Source of the DNA: Acrasis kona
Taxonomy: Eukaryota > Heterolobosea > Eutetramitea > Acrasida > Acrasidae
Assembly: GCA_026419775.2 (NCBI GenBank)
Contig: JAOPGA020000931.1
Span: forward strand, 1 to 30,163
Length of the DNA stretch: 30,163 nucleotides
Direction: 5' to 3'
Below, in pieces: positions 1 to 11,029 of this stretch. Position 1 is the first letter of the stretch. Each line of letters opens with the position of its first letter. The translations under genes and the position numbers were made by a program. The notes beneath the pieces are model-generated. The model saw only the letters and a list, made by a program, of their open reading frames with translations. It made no database searches and was not told the DNA's origin.

Positions 1-2
1 TG

Positions 3-2836
3 TACAGCAACGTGTACGCTAGATTCAAGAAGAATTACAAATCAGACAACACAATGTTGGGCATCTTTACTGCCGATACTCAGAGCAACAAGACCACTGC
101 ACAAGTATTGGTCACCGTGCCACAAATGTTGGAGACGTTGCTGTTGAGCAGCACAGAGAAGAGCGTCAAGTGGAGAAGGAGATTGCGCTATGTCATCTTT
201 GACGAAATCCACAGCATCAACGGTCAAGATTCACAATCGCAATGTTGGGTGAATTGTTTGAGGATGATTGATTGCCCATTCGTTGCACTGAGCGCCACCA
301 TTGGTAATGCGGTGGAATTTGGTGATTGGTTAGGTCTACACGAACAACGTGAATTCCATCACATTGCTCACTACGAGAGACCTCGCCCGTTGGAATTCAG
401 CGTGTTCACCCCTAATCAATCACAATTGGTGACGGTGCATCCATGCGCAGCATTCAACGAGTTGCAAATGGACTTGGACCAAATCAAGAACATGACTGCC
501 ATGAGTCCGCGTCAATGTCTACAATTGATACAAGCATCTCGTAAGGTTCACGGCGATAAATCAGGCGATCACTTGTTCGTGGAACAAGAGAGCAGATTTG
601 CGTCCAGAGATGTGCTCGAACTGGCCACCAGAGACGATTTCCACAGCTACAGAAAGGGATTGCACCGTCGCATGATTGAACTGGCCAGCGACAAGAATCA
701 CGTTGCAGAGCTGTTCGATATTTTCAAAGTGTTGAGACAGCCGGTGCTCGAAGCATACAAGGTCATCCACCAAGCCTATCCAGAGCAAACGTTCAACAGC
801 AGGAACGTAGTCAAGGAGCAATTACCTGCACTGGTCAACACCCTCAAATCATACGGTAGGTTGCCATGCATCATGTTTGCATTCGATAAGCACATGATCG
901 ATGACATGATGAACATTTTATTAAACTATTTGGAACCATTGGCTGCCAATGGTGATGATTCGTTGTTGTGGGGCTCAAAGGAGGAGCGCAACAGGGCCAT
1001 GACGCTGATCAGACCCAGCATCGAGAAATTGTTGGGATGCGAGTTGTGCAGAGACACTCAACAAGATCCGCTACAGTGCGATCACAAACAAGAATACGTC
1101 GAAGCCGCTGCCAACGTCACCACTCTTCGTGCGCTCAAGTGCGGCATCGCAGTGCACTACAACGACATGAGCGAAGCGTACAAGATTGAAATCGAGAGAT
1201 TGTACAGGGAGACCGATAACAATGGCATCGTTCTGCCCATCGTGATCAGCACATCCACGTTGGCACTGGGCGTGCACATGCCTGCGAGAAGCGTGATCAT
1301 GTGCGGCACCAGCATCTACTTGGACAATACCATGTTCAGTCAGTGCAGCGGTAGAAGCGGAAGAAGAGGATTCGATCCAGTGGGTCACGTGGTCATGATG
1401 GCATTCCCGCGCGTGCAGGTGAATCGCTACATGACGGCAGAGACCACCCATGCGACGGGTCCGTGCGGCATGACGCCCAGTTTCATCCTTCGATTGATGA
1501 ACCTGATCGCACAGACCAAAGCAGAGGACGATAACAAGTACCTACGCGATAGCTGCTTGAAGGTGCTGGACTATCCAATCTTTTTGAGAAGAGATCGTGG
1601 CATCGATCAATCCAGCATCGATCAACAAATGAAGCATCAATTCAGATTTGCGTTGGAGCTGTTGAGGAGAACGCAACACTTGAATGCACAGGGACAACCG
1701 CTCAAGTACAGTGGCATCATCAATGAAATGTACTATGCAGAGCCAAACAACTACTTGTTGGTGATGCTGTTGAGACAGGGCATATTGGATGGCATCGTGA
1801 GACCGGAGTGGCCGCACGTGGAGATTCAAGTCAAGAAGATTAGAGCGCTGGAATCGGAGAAGAGCAAGATTTTGATTCAGCTCAAGTTGTTGAAGGTGGA
1901 GAGCAGGATCACCAAGGACCCGGTCAGAGTCAAGAAGGAGGTGGATGCTCTCAAAGAGGAACAATACAACATTGAAGCCAGCATCGACAAGTTGAGAGAA
2001 GAGGTACGATTCAGCGATGAAGCATTGTACAGGGTGTTGCGCTTGTTGAGCTTTGTGATTGAGCCTAGACCAGTGTTCAGCAGAGGTCGCCAGTGCAGAA
2101 CGCTTCCGCCCATGCCACCGCGCATCACCAAACTGGCCACCAAGCTGCAACAAGCAGTCAGCGATTGCTTCACCGAATATGTCAACTCTTATGCAAGAAT
2201 GTGCAAGGATCACATCTTGGAGGATGGACTGCCGCTATCCGACAGCGTATTGTGCAACAAGCAGGAGTGCAGCGGTGCATTGGCAGATCGCATCGCATCG
2301 CATGCAGTCGAATACAGCAGTGCATCTAGCTTTGCAGCGCTGAGCGGTCACTTTGATCAATACAAGGACATGGATCAATTGTTGAGCTGCGTGAATTATA
2401 ATATCGTATTGGACAGGAGCATCATTCCGGACATTGACGTCTTTTTGAAGCACCGCAATCAATTAAACTCTTATGCTCTTGACTTTTATCAACACGGAAG
2501 CTTGAAGAGATTGGTGGAGGAGAATGCATTGGTGAACGAGAACACTGCCAAGAATCAAGTGTTTGGATTCGTTTCTCAGTTGCGCTCCACTGCACGTTGT
2601 TTGGATAAGATTGGAAGCGAGCACTCTGCTGTGGGAGAGGCATTGACTCAGATTGCTAGCAAGTTTAGCAATTACATGTTCACCAGAAATACCAATGCAT
2701 ATGAGAAGAGGATCTACAAGCAGAAGGTAATGGAAGAGTACAGGAAGAGGGCCAAGGAAGAAAAGTTAATGTTCAAGGAGAGCGATCCAAACAGGGAGGA
2801 TGGTCCAAGAGAGAGAAGGGAAAATGTTCGTGATAA

Positions 2837-2840
<4 letters not shown>
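3..2840 (+). CDS. DDX60: DDX60-like Ski2-family RNA helicase, 5' end missing
   Basis: Large SF2 helicase cut by the window edge: the frame is open from base 3 and no start is visible, so the Q motif and Walker A lie upstream. About 945 residues remain. The visible motifs are the DEAD-box variant DEIH (bases 201-212), motif III SAT inside ALSATIGN (286-309), a motif V segment (STSTLALGVHMPA) and motif VI GRSGRRGFDP (from 1350). LSATIGN and this motif VI spacing are characteristic of DDX60/DDX60L. The family comprises roughly 1700-residue cytoplasmic helicases related to Ski2, linked in animals to antiviral RNA sensing and ribosome-associated RNA surveillance; the protist role is unknown. A coiled-coil segment lies around bases 1830-2020. 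Base composition is more GC-rich than most neighbours. The TAA stop overlaps the stop of the convergent kinase gene. Confidence 0.93.
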
Positions 2841-4408
<1,568 letters not shown>

Positions 4409-4443
4409 GATATTTAACAAGTTCTTTGTAATAAAATGATGGT

Positions 4444-5799
4444 TTATTGTTTATCTCTTTTACACTTGTCAAATCCTTCTTTTGAAAAGTTTAAAACATC
4501 ACAATACAGCTCTTTGATACATTCTTTTGTAACTTTACCTCCGCACGTCTTTGGCGAATCGGCATCTCCAAAGGCATTAGCGTACTTGATGTAGTTGTTG
4601 ATGGCAGTCCCATTATTTAAAAAGTCGAGGCCAACTCTTTCCCATGATTGAGGACTCATATCGCTCAATCCGTATGCTTCCTTGGCACTGTACTCCATTC
4701 TATATGTCATGTTCCCCTTGATATTTGCTTCGGTTACGTTACCATAGAATGTAACATGGTCCAACAATTCAAAAGTAGTCTTATCCATCTTGAACAGTCT
4801 TACGGATGGGTGTTGGTTAGACCAGGTAGTCATAGAAGGAGAGGTATAAGCAACAGAATATGCTCCCTCTGAATCCCTTGCAACATGAAACTGGTCGTGA
4901 TGGGTGTGACCGTACAACTGTCCAATAATTGTCTTTGAGTACCGTTTGCAAAGTGCGATCAGTGCAAAATTCCATGGATCGGTGGCCTGTGGGGGAATGT
5001 GTGCCAATATCACAACGCGTTCGTTTGCTGCTTCTGCTTGCTTCAACCAGAGAGATGTAGTCCTAATAAGGGCTCCTGGGTCGCTTTCGCTACTATTTTT
5101 GTAGTTGTAAAAATTTAACACATCAGCATATTGTGTGTTCAGGACAAGCGCTCTAAACCCTGGTCTCACAAGATAGTTGTAGTGGCCAGCAATGGTGATT
5201 GACTCGGCAACGTCTAATGGGAGCCAAAAAGACATCTGTGCAGCGAAGGGCTCTGTGTACCAACTGTATTTTGGCCCAGCGTCAAATTGATCAACGGGTG
5301 CGGCATCGTGGTTTCCAATGGCACTAAGAACAATCATCTCCTTACCCAAAATGTCTCTCATTGAATCATGAATAGTGTTCATGTATTTTAAATTATATTC
5401 TTCTGAGTAGTCCCAGTCGACGTGGCAAGGAGTATCACCACCATAAAATACAAACTCAGGCTTTACAGGGTAGCTCTTGATAAAGTCTAGACCAGTTTTG
5501 AAAGTTGCTAGGGGAATGTCACAGTTTGACTCTCCATCTTTGATGAATCCATATTTACCAGCGGTTTGGTCCGCAGTGTAGTTTCCATCACTGCTTCTGC
5601 AACAAACCACATCTTCGCAGATAGCCCTAGACCCCACTTTGTACTCCAAGTCAACATGTGGGTCCGTTATATGCCAGAAATATGCAACCTTTGAAGGGTC
5701 GTCGCCAGCAATTGCACGGAGAGCATCCTTGTCGATACTCCTAAGACAAAATACAAATCCCACCAAAATCAGAATCAAGATCGATGACACAAGTCTCAT
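4444..5799 (-). CDS. Secreted acid-sphingomyelinase-like phosphodiesterase (SMPDL3 type)
   Basis: An intronless 451-aa protein. Residues 1-19 form a hydrophobic signal peptide. The calcineurin-like metallophosphoesterase motifs occur in order: HITDPHVD (43-50), GGDTPCHVDWD (120-130), GNHD (162-165), LAHIPP (265-270) and YGHTHHDQF (296-304). These supply the Asp, Asn and His ligands of a two-zinc centre. The cysteine pattern and the C-terminal helical region fit SMPDL3A/B-like enzymes rather than full acid sphingomyelinase, because no N-terminal saposin domain is present. Family members hydrolyse phosphodiesters, including nucleotides and possibly phospholipids, outside the cell or in lysosomes; the substrate here is unknown. 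Several N-glycosylation sequons are present. The stop codon TAA lies inside AATAAA (4448-4443, minus strand), implying a very short 3' UTR. Confidence 0.93.
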   Translation of the reverse strand: MRLVSSILILILVGFVFCLRSIDKDALRAIAGDDPSKVAYFWHITDPHVDLEYKVGSRAICEDVVCCRSSDGNYTADQTAGKYGFIKDGESNCDIPLATFKTGLDFIKSYPVKPEFVFYGGDTPCHVDWDYSEEYNLKYMNTIHDSMRDILGKEMIVLSAIGNHDAAPVDQFDAGPKYSWYTEPFAAQMSFWLPLDVAESITIAGHYNYLVRPGFRALVLNTQYADVLNFYNYKNSSESDPGALIRTTSLWLKQAEAANERVVILAHIPPQATDPWNFALIALCKRYSKTIIGQLYGHTHHDQFHVARDSEGAYSVAYTSPSMTTWSNQHPSVRLFKMDKTTFELLDHVTFYGNVTEANIKGNMTYRMEYSAKEAYGLSDMSPQSWERVGLDFLNNGTAINNYIKYANAFGDADSPKTCGGKVTKECIKELYCDVLNFSKEGFDKCKRDKQ

Positions 5800-5878
5800 C
5801 TCTTTTCTGTTTGATTTTGATTATTCCACACTTCATTTTACAACACTGCACACAAGACAATAAAATGAACGGCTCTAT

Positions 5879-7183
5879 TTATTTTGGCTCTGTAGGCTCA
5901 TTATCCTTTTCTTTTACATCATCTTTCTTTGCATCGCTGTCGGTCTTCTCATCTACCTTCTCGTTGCTCTCTTCCTTATTTTCCTCTTTTTCTCCACTAG
6001 GACCTTCAGCACCATCTTGCTTCTTCTCACCGTCTCCACCCTTTTCGCCATCCTTTTCATTTTTTTCGTCATCCTTTTCATCGTCCTTTTCATCATCCTT
6101 ATCATCGGTAGTCGATTTGGCAGAACCATTATTCTTCTTAGCCTTTTTATTTGCGCCTGAGGTAGATTTAGCCTTCCTCTTCTTCTTCTTGGTCTCATGA
6201 CCAGTGTTTTCAGGATTTTCGAACCAATCCAGAATACGCTTGATCAACTCCTTCTTGCTTCCAGCATTCTTCAAGTTGTTAGTCCTACAAAAGTTCTTCA
6301 AGTCATCAGCCCAATAACTTTGGAACACTTCGTCGTAAGTAATTCCCTTCTCTAGTGGGGGTCTGCTGGCGATGAGTTCGGCATTCTTCTCCGCTTGTGA
6401 TTTCTTTGGTGTATCGTCCTTCTCGTCCTTCTCCTCCTTGCTTTCTTTGCTCTTTGTCTTTTTTGGCGTCTTCTCCTTTTTGTTCAACTCTTTTTCGTCG
6501 GGTATGTAAGTGTCGGTGTTGCTGTTCTTAGTTGTGCGTTTGCTTTCTTTTTTGGAGGGCGTTGTGGGTTTTGTCTTTTCTTTTGGTTTGGCGGGTGTGG
6601 TGGTGACTTCTTCTTCCATGACAACGCCGGGGAATGCGGCATTCAACAATCTATCCTCCATCTCTACCCTTTTACCGGTTTGCTTAAAGTTGAGTATTCT
6701 TAAGCCATTCTTTATAGTAGCGAGGGGGCAGTGGGTAATCAGTTCTCGCGTTCCAAGAAGCAAAACTTCATCCACAATGTCTCTTGAAAATTGGTCGTTT
6801 GTTAAAGCGTCGGTTTCAAAGTCCATTCTATTTACGAACTCCTTTAGGGTACTAACTTTCATCTTCTCTAGGAATCCCTCCAAACCTTTGCTTTCTTTAT
6901 CGATAGCTCCCTTGAATTTTTCACGGACTTCGTCGTTTTTGTCTTCTGCGCTGTGTTCAATGCTCGCGTCGGTGAGTGCGTGCTTCATAATCTCCACCGT
7001 AAGAACTTTCTTTACGAACATGTCAATTCCATTAGTGAAGCAAGAATCAACCACCGCTTTTGCCCTTGCCTCTGCAGTGGTACTGCTAGATACATCAATT
7101 TTACCTTGGCTTGACGTGATTAAATCATTAACAATGTCATCACCAAGCTTCAAGAGTAGTTCATTCAAAGTCTTGATGGTCAT
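5879..7183 (-). CDS. SAP-domain, lysine/acid-rich nuclear protein
   Basis: An intronless 434-aa protein. A SAP-like DNA-binding helix-turn-helix is visible at about 291-322 (DDLKNFCRTNNLKNAGSKKE), and a second, weaker one at about 148-185 (CPLATIKNGLRILNF). The N-terminal 130 residues look helical and are not recognised. The rest is low-complexity: lysine/threonine-rich stretches that could be nuclear localisation signals (around 195-262 and 331-352), then an Asp/Glu/Lys tail with repeated DDEK units. This layout recalls DEK-like or other SAP chromatin proteins, so a nuclear DNA- or RNA-binding role is inferred. The start ATG at 7183 is the first in frame. The stop TAA lies inside AATAAA (5883-5878). 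The gene shares its strand with the phosphodiesterase, 79 bp upstream of it. Confidence 0.8.
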   Translation of the reverse strand: MTIKTLNELLLKLGDDIVNDLITSSQGKIDVSSSTTAEARAKAVVDSCFTNGIDMFVKKVLTVEIMKHALTDASIEHSAEDKNDEVREKFKGAIDKESKGLEGFLEKMKVSTLKEFVNRMDFETDALTNDQFSRDIVDEVLLLGTRELITHCPLATIKNGLRILNFKQTGKRVEMEDRLLNAAFPGVVMEEEVTTTPAKPKEKTKPTTPSKKESKRTTKNSNTDTYIPDEKELNKKEKTPKKTKSKESKEEKDEKDDTPKKSQAEKNAELIASRPPLEKGITYDEVFQSYWADDLKNFCRTNNLKNAGSKKELIKRILDWFENPENTGHETKKKKRKAKSTSGANKKAKKNNGSAKSTTDDKDDEKDDEKDDEKNEKDGEKGGDGEKKQDGAEGPSGEKEENKEESNEKVDEKTDSDAKKDDVKEKDNEPTEPK

Positions 7184-7275
7184 CTCGATGGTAACGGTTT
7201 GTTTTCAAGGTTGATAAACTCTGTTATTGTAATGAATATTTAAAAAACTTTAAATAAGGACAACAGTCAATATTG

Positions 7276-7295
7276 AGCAGGTTCATTAACCTGCT
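7276..7295. repeat. Perfect inverted repeat (8-bp stem, 4-nt loop)
   Basis: AGCAGGTT, loop CATT, AACCTGCT. It lies 93 bp upstream of the SAP-gene ATG and could be a protein-binding site or an RNA hairpin in the 5' leader. It does not fit a tRNA T-arm: the loop and flanks are wrong. Confidence 0.5.
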
Positions 7296-7539
7296 GGTTA
7301 GATCTTTTTGATCATAGCCCGACAATGTTTTATTCACGTTCGTAGTATTCGTGGGAGCATTTTGTAAGGCGAACAGCACTTGGGATTGAAAGCACAGTTA
7401 TTCAAGTTAATAAAGTTGTGTATGTTTTATTTGTATGTCATCTGTGACTTGCCAGCGAACAAGGTTATGACTAAGGTACCTGAGCAGTAAAATTTTACTT
7501 AAGAGTCGTCGACCTGCAGTGGTCTATATAGTATCATGA

Positions 7540-7870
7540 TTATAATAACCAAACTGGTGCTAAATGTTGCTTTTCCCTTCTTTTGTCACGACAAAAACGA
7601 AATAAGCTACCACCCGCGACTAAGATGAGTAGCATCATTATTCTAATAAAGTTGCCAACATCAATATCATTTTCCTCATAGTCATTTAATTTAGATTCAA
7701 AGTCCCGTCATCAAAAGTATATGAATTGTAATCGGAAGTGCTATGGTCCCTCTAATAGTGGTTGATGTCTACAGAATAATCTTGTTCGCAACAGCTTCAG
7801 ATTTTTCTTCGAGATGAGTATTGCTTGAAGTTGTAGTCGAATAAGAGTTTTTGCCATCATCTCGATTCAT
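7540..7870 (-). pseudogene. Possible small single-pass membrane-protein gene, frame broken by one base
   Basis: Not recognised. From ATG 7870 the minus strand reads MNRDDGKNSYSTTTSSN... to a GT at 7772. A 32-nt candidate intron (7741-7772, GTAGAC...CATAG) leads to ...SDYNSYTFDDG. Here the frame ends, but shifted by one base near the GGG at 7706-7704 it continues with FESKLNDYEEND, a hydrophobic helix (IRIMMLLILVAGGSLF), a basic stretch CRDKRREK and a TAA at 7542-7540. With one extra G it would encode 99 aa: acidic lumenal part, one membrane span, basic cytosolic tail. A minus-strand AATAAA lies downstream at 7432-7427. It may be a real gene with a sequence error, a decaying gene, or chance. 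Confidence 0.33.
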
Positions 7871-7987
7871 TTTACGGACCTTCTCTCCTTAACCCTAAGA
7901 TATTGATAACAGTATGGTAAACCTTGAAAATTTTTACAAGTTTTTTAGATCTACATTGAAAGCCCATTATAAAAATAGCATGATTAT

Positions 7988-9445
7988 TTATTTAAAACTC
8001 TTTTGTTGTTCTCTGGCGTTCCAGTTAAAGCTTCCTGTCAAATGGCGGAACCATTCGCTGGTCTCGTCTACTTTTGTGATCAATGGAACAGGCCAAACAG
8101 ATGTGGTAACGATTATGGCGTCGCCCTTCTTCAATTCCTGTCTACACTTTCCATCAAAACTAGTCCATGCAGTTCCACGAGCCTCGTCAGGTACCCTTAA
8201 TGTCAAGATGGTAGAATCAGGTAATAGTATGGGTCTAAAAGATAAAGTATGTGGACAGATTGGTGTTAACATGATACAATTAACATTTGGATGACATATA
8301 CTGCCACCGGCACTCATGCTGTAAGCAGTACTGCCGGTTGGTGTGGCGACAATAATTCCATCTGCCTGAACGGAGGTTATGAATGTGTTATTACAATAAC
8401 ACTCTAAATTAGTCAAAAACGGCGATGGGCCTCTATCAAGAACAAGTTCATTCAATATTTGATGGCGCTCCTCAGAAATTTGACCATCTGCTCTTCTTAT
8501 CTTGCATGTCAATCTCATTCTTGGGGACAAGTAAACATCTCCCTGGAATACTTGATCAATGTATTTCTTGTATCCTTCCACATCGAAAGAGGCGAGGAAA
8601 CCTAAACTGCCAAGATTGAACCCTAGAATAGGGGGCACTGCTAATTGGAACAGACTTGCCGTGTGAAGCATCGTCCCATCTCCTCCTAGACATATCACAA
8701 AGTCAATAATTTCGTGTAAATTTTGTAGCGTCTTGATGCGTTGAAAACACCCTTTTGGAGGATCGCAGCATTTACCAACTTCACATTCAGACAAGAAAGT
8801 GGGTATGTCATATTGCTAATGGTGAGAAGCACTGTTATGGATAACTTACCTCATCATCAGCCACCATGAAGGTACTAAGATTCTTCCACTTTAATTGGTT
8901 CCAAACCTTGGGCTCTACAAAAACTTTTGTTTTCTTCTCGTTTGTAAGATAATCGAAAATGTCCTCCAATGCCTTTTCGGCTTTCTCAGAGTATTCTGAT
9001 TTGGTGATTAGCACTGCTTTAGGAGGTTGTTTCCAGTGTAATTCAAACTAAAATGGTTAAAAGAGAAAATGGAGAGACAGCTTACAGTGCTTGGACCAAT
9101 CGCAAATCCCTCCTTCTTCTTGCATCCATCAATTGTTTGGGTATTGATTTGCCCGACAAACTCTATACCTACTTCTCCAATTGCAATCTTTTTGTTTTTT
9201 GACTCACAATCTATGCTGACCTCGCAAAGATCTTTGACTATTTTTTTATATGTCTCTTCGGACTCGAATTTATTATTGCCGTCATTGTTTGAAGGTAGTT
9301 GATCTTTGCTCCTACATCGACATTAAAGAAACAAACAATAGTATCTTTTACGAATTATGTAATTCATCATTGGTGTGGTCCTAACTTTCAGTTAATAATT
9401 ATGCCCGGTAGTTATTACCTTTTCATTATTCCTTCCTTTTGTCAT
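7988..9445 (-). CDS. NADK: NAD kinase, five exons
   Basis: Spliced gene; minus-strand exons are 9445-9419, 9380-9352, 9311-9086, 9047-8850 and 8815-7988. Introns are 38, 40, 38 and 34 nt, all GT...TAG, and the exons join in frame to 435 aa. The family signature GGDGTML lies at about 204-210, followed by GFNLGSLGFL, the NELVLDRG motif and DGIIVATPTGSTAYSMSAGG, which form the NAD/ATP-binding site. The fourth exon carries the conserved LHWKQPPKAVL entry strand. The enzyme phosphorylates NAD to NADP and is the main source of cytosolic NADP(H). The acidic N-terminal extension of about 80 residues is not recognised and no targeting peptide is obvious. Start ATG 9445 is supported by the exon joins; it lies only 36 bp from the divergent phytochelatin synthase start. 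Stop TAA overlaps AATAAA. Confidence 0.93.
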
Positions 9446-9481
9446 GTCGGACTATTTTTGTGTTTATCAAAACATTACAAA
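9446..9481. promoter_or_regulatory. 36-bp shared divergent promoter region (NADK / phytochelatin synthase)
   Basis: The whole gap between two divergent start codons is 36 bp and AT-rich, with a run of T and an ACATTACAAA segment. No TATA box or known operator is recognisable. Transcription start sites must lie here or inside the opposite coding region. Confidence 0.6.
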
Positions 9482-10947
9482 ATGAGATTTTTCAGAGGCA
9501 CATCCAAATTCCTACATGCGAACACATCTGGAACAACATTACACTCCACAACCTTTCACAAGCGACCTCTGCCTCGAAATCTAATACCTTTCTCTTCTCC
9601 GCAGGGGAAGGAGGTGATTCAGGGAAGCTTTGGATTCTGGATATATGGAGAGTTACTTTTCCCTCGCAGAGCAGTATTCAACACAATCTGAACCCGCATG
9701 TATGTTTAAAATGTTCCCCTCTAATAATATCACTAGTTTGCGGTTTGGGTACATTGTGCATGATTCTGAACTCCATAAACATGGATCCATCAAAGACTTG
9801 GAAAGGTCCTTGGAGATGGTATTCTGAAGAGATGTTAGGATGTTGCACTAGTTTAGAGACAATCAAAGAGAAGGGAATTACTCTAGAACAGTTTTGGTGC
9901 ATGGCAAAATGTAATGGTGCAAACATATCTTTATATCGATATGAGGACTCGTATGTGTGATTTTACATTTATTAACAAAATCATAGGACCATTCAACAAT
10001 TTCGAGAGCATGTAATGAATGCTTCAAAATATGCCGACCAATATTTAGTTTCCTCATTCTCTAGGAAGTTTCTTGGACAAACTGGAGACGGACATTACAG
10101 CCCCATTGGTGGCTACAATAAAAAGCATGACTCTGTTCTTCTCATGGATGTGGCGCGCTTCAAATATCCTTCCTATTGGGTACCTGTCGAGACGCTATAT
10201 GATGCAATGAGCGGTATTGATGTTGATACTGGTCGCTCGAGAGGGTACTTTACAATAACGAGTAATTCATCCCAAGAGGGTAGTCGCCTCTATAAATTAT
10301 TCAGCAGTAACAAAGTGGGATGGCGCCAGTTAACGTTGATGATGTTAGCTCAAGTTTTGCCAAACCTCCATAATTTGGACAGTTTAAACAGCCTTGTATA
10401 TTCATTGTTCGAGGATACACCTCATGATATACAAGATGTTTTGATTAGTTACTGTGACACTCTGCATTCAGAGCTGTTACATTGCCAAGATCACAAGGAG
10501 GAGGTTTTGGCCACTTTGACAAATCTTCGTGCTTTGGAATTACATAGCATTGTTAGTACACAATTTAATAAACAATTTAGTGCTCTGTCAAAGAAACATC
10601 ACGCTTGTGATTTGGCAACACTTTTATTATTGACGTTGCCATTGAGAAATTTTCCTGTTACTCCCAGCGTGCAGAAGCAAATCGACCAGTATCGGTCTCT
10701 GGAAGGCTCTTCTCCATCGCTCAAGCAGGAGTTATTAAGAATGAGAAGTCACTTGGCTACTTTGTGCTCTAGTTGCGGACAGATGCAAAATGAATTTTGT
10801 TGCGCGCAGGCAACATCATGTAACAGCAACCATGGCACATCATCTATTGTGTTACCTCACGCATCACACAACCATCTCAAAGAGCCCAAGTGTGATACGT
10901 CTCGATGTGGGTGTGTAGATAAGAAATCAATAAAAAATTTGATGTAA
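9482..10947 (+). CDS. PCS: Phytochelatin synthase, three exons, one apparent +1 frameshift
   Basis: Glutathione gamma-glutamylcysteinyl transpeptidase that makes metal-binding phytochelatins. Exons 9482-9699, 9737-9950 and 9987-10947; introns of 37 nt (GTATGT...CACTAG) and 36 nt (GTATGT...CATAG). The family signature is clear: RPLPRNLIPFSSPQGK, EQYSTQSEPAFCGLGT with the catalytic Cys, WKGPWRWYSEEMLGCC, GDGHYSPIGGY with the His, and MDVARFKYPSYWVP with the Asp, completing the papain-like triad. The C-terminal half is divergent and Cys-rich near the end (CSSCGQMQNEFCC, CDTSRCGC), as expected for metal sensing. Between SSPQGKEVIQ and EALDSGYMESYF the frame changes: one base too many, best placed in GGG 9622-9624, and no GT-AG intron can explain it. 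Corrected length is 463 aa. A weaker start at 9642 would lack the N-terminal strand. Confidence 0.9.
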
Positions 10948-11029
10948 TTATTTGTCTAATTTTTATCCGTTTTTTAATATTGGTCAACTATATTTTCGTA
11001 AACCTAACCGATTTTTAAAACGACTACTG

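Larger units (their letters stand above)
7184..7987. other. Intergenic gap (0.8 kb) between SAP gene and NAD kinase
   Basis: No long reading frame on either strand. It holds the SAP-gene promoter on the right side of that gene, a 20-nt perfect hairpin (7276-7295), a 14-bp palindrome (7486-7499), a minus-strand AATAAA at 7432-7427, and a possible small two-exon membrane-protein gene (7540-7870, listed separately). I saw no tRNA or other RNA gene. Confidence 0.6.

Noticed and set aside
1071..2643. Antisense and out-of-frame open frames within the helicase gene
   Set aside because: They arise from the GC-rich codon pattern of the helicase; no motif or start context supports them.
6510..7214. 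Long open frame antisense to the SAP gene (234 codons)
   Set aside because: It mirrors the Lys/Glu/Ser-rich composition of the real gene and shows no domain; the minus-strand protein has SAP motifs and an ATG with proper flanks.
7276..7295. tRNA T-arm-like hairpin
   Set aside because: The loop is not TTCRANY in a 5+7+5 arrangement, and no acceptor, D or anticodon arm can be folded from the flanks.
7506..7520. Adjacent SalI and PstI sites (GTCGACCTGCAG) as in cloning-vector polylinkers
   Set aside because: Only 12 bp match; the flanks are not vector sequence (no adjoining XbaI/BamHI or SphI/HindIII sites), so chance is likelier than contamination.
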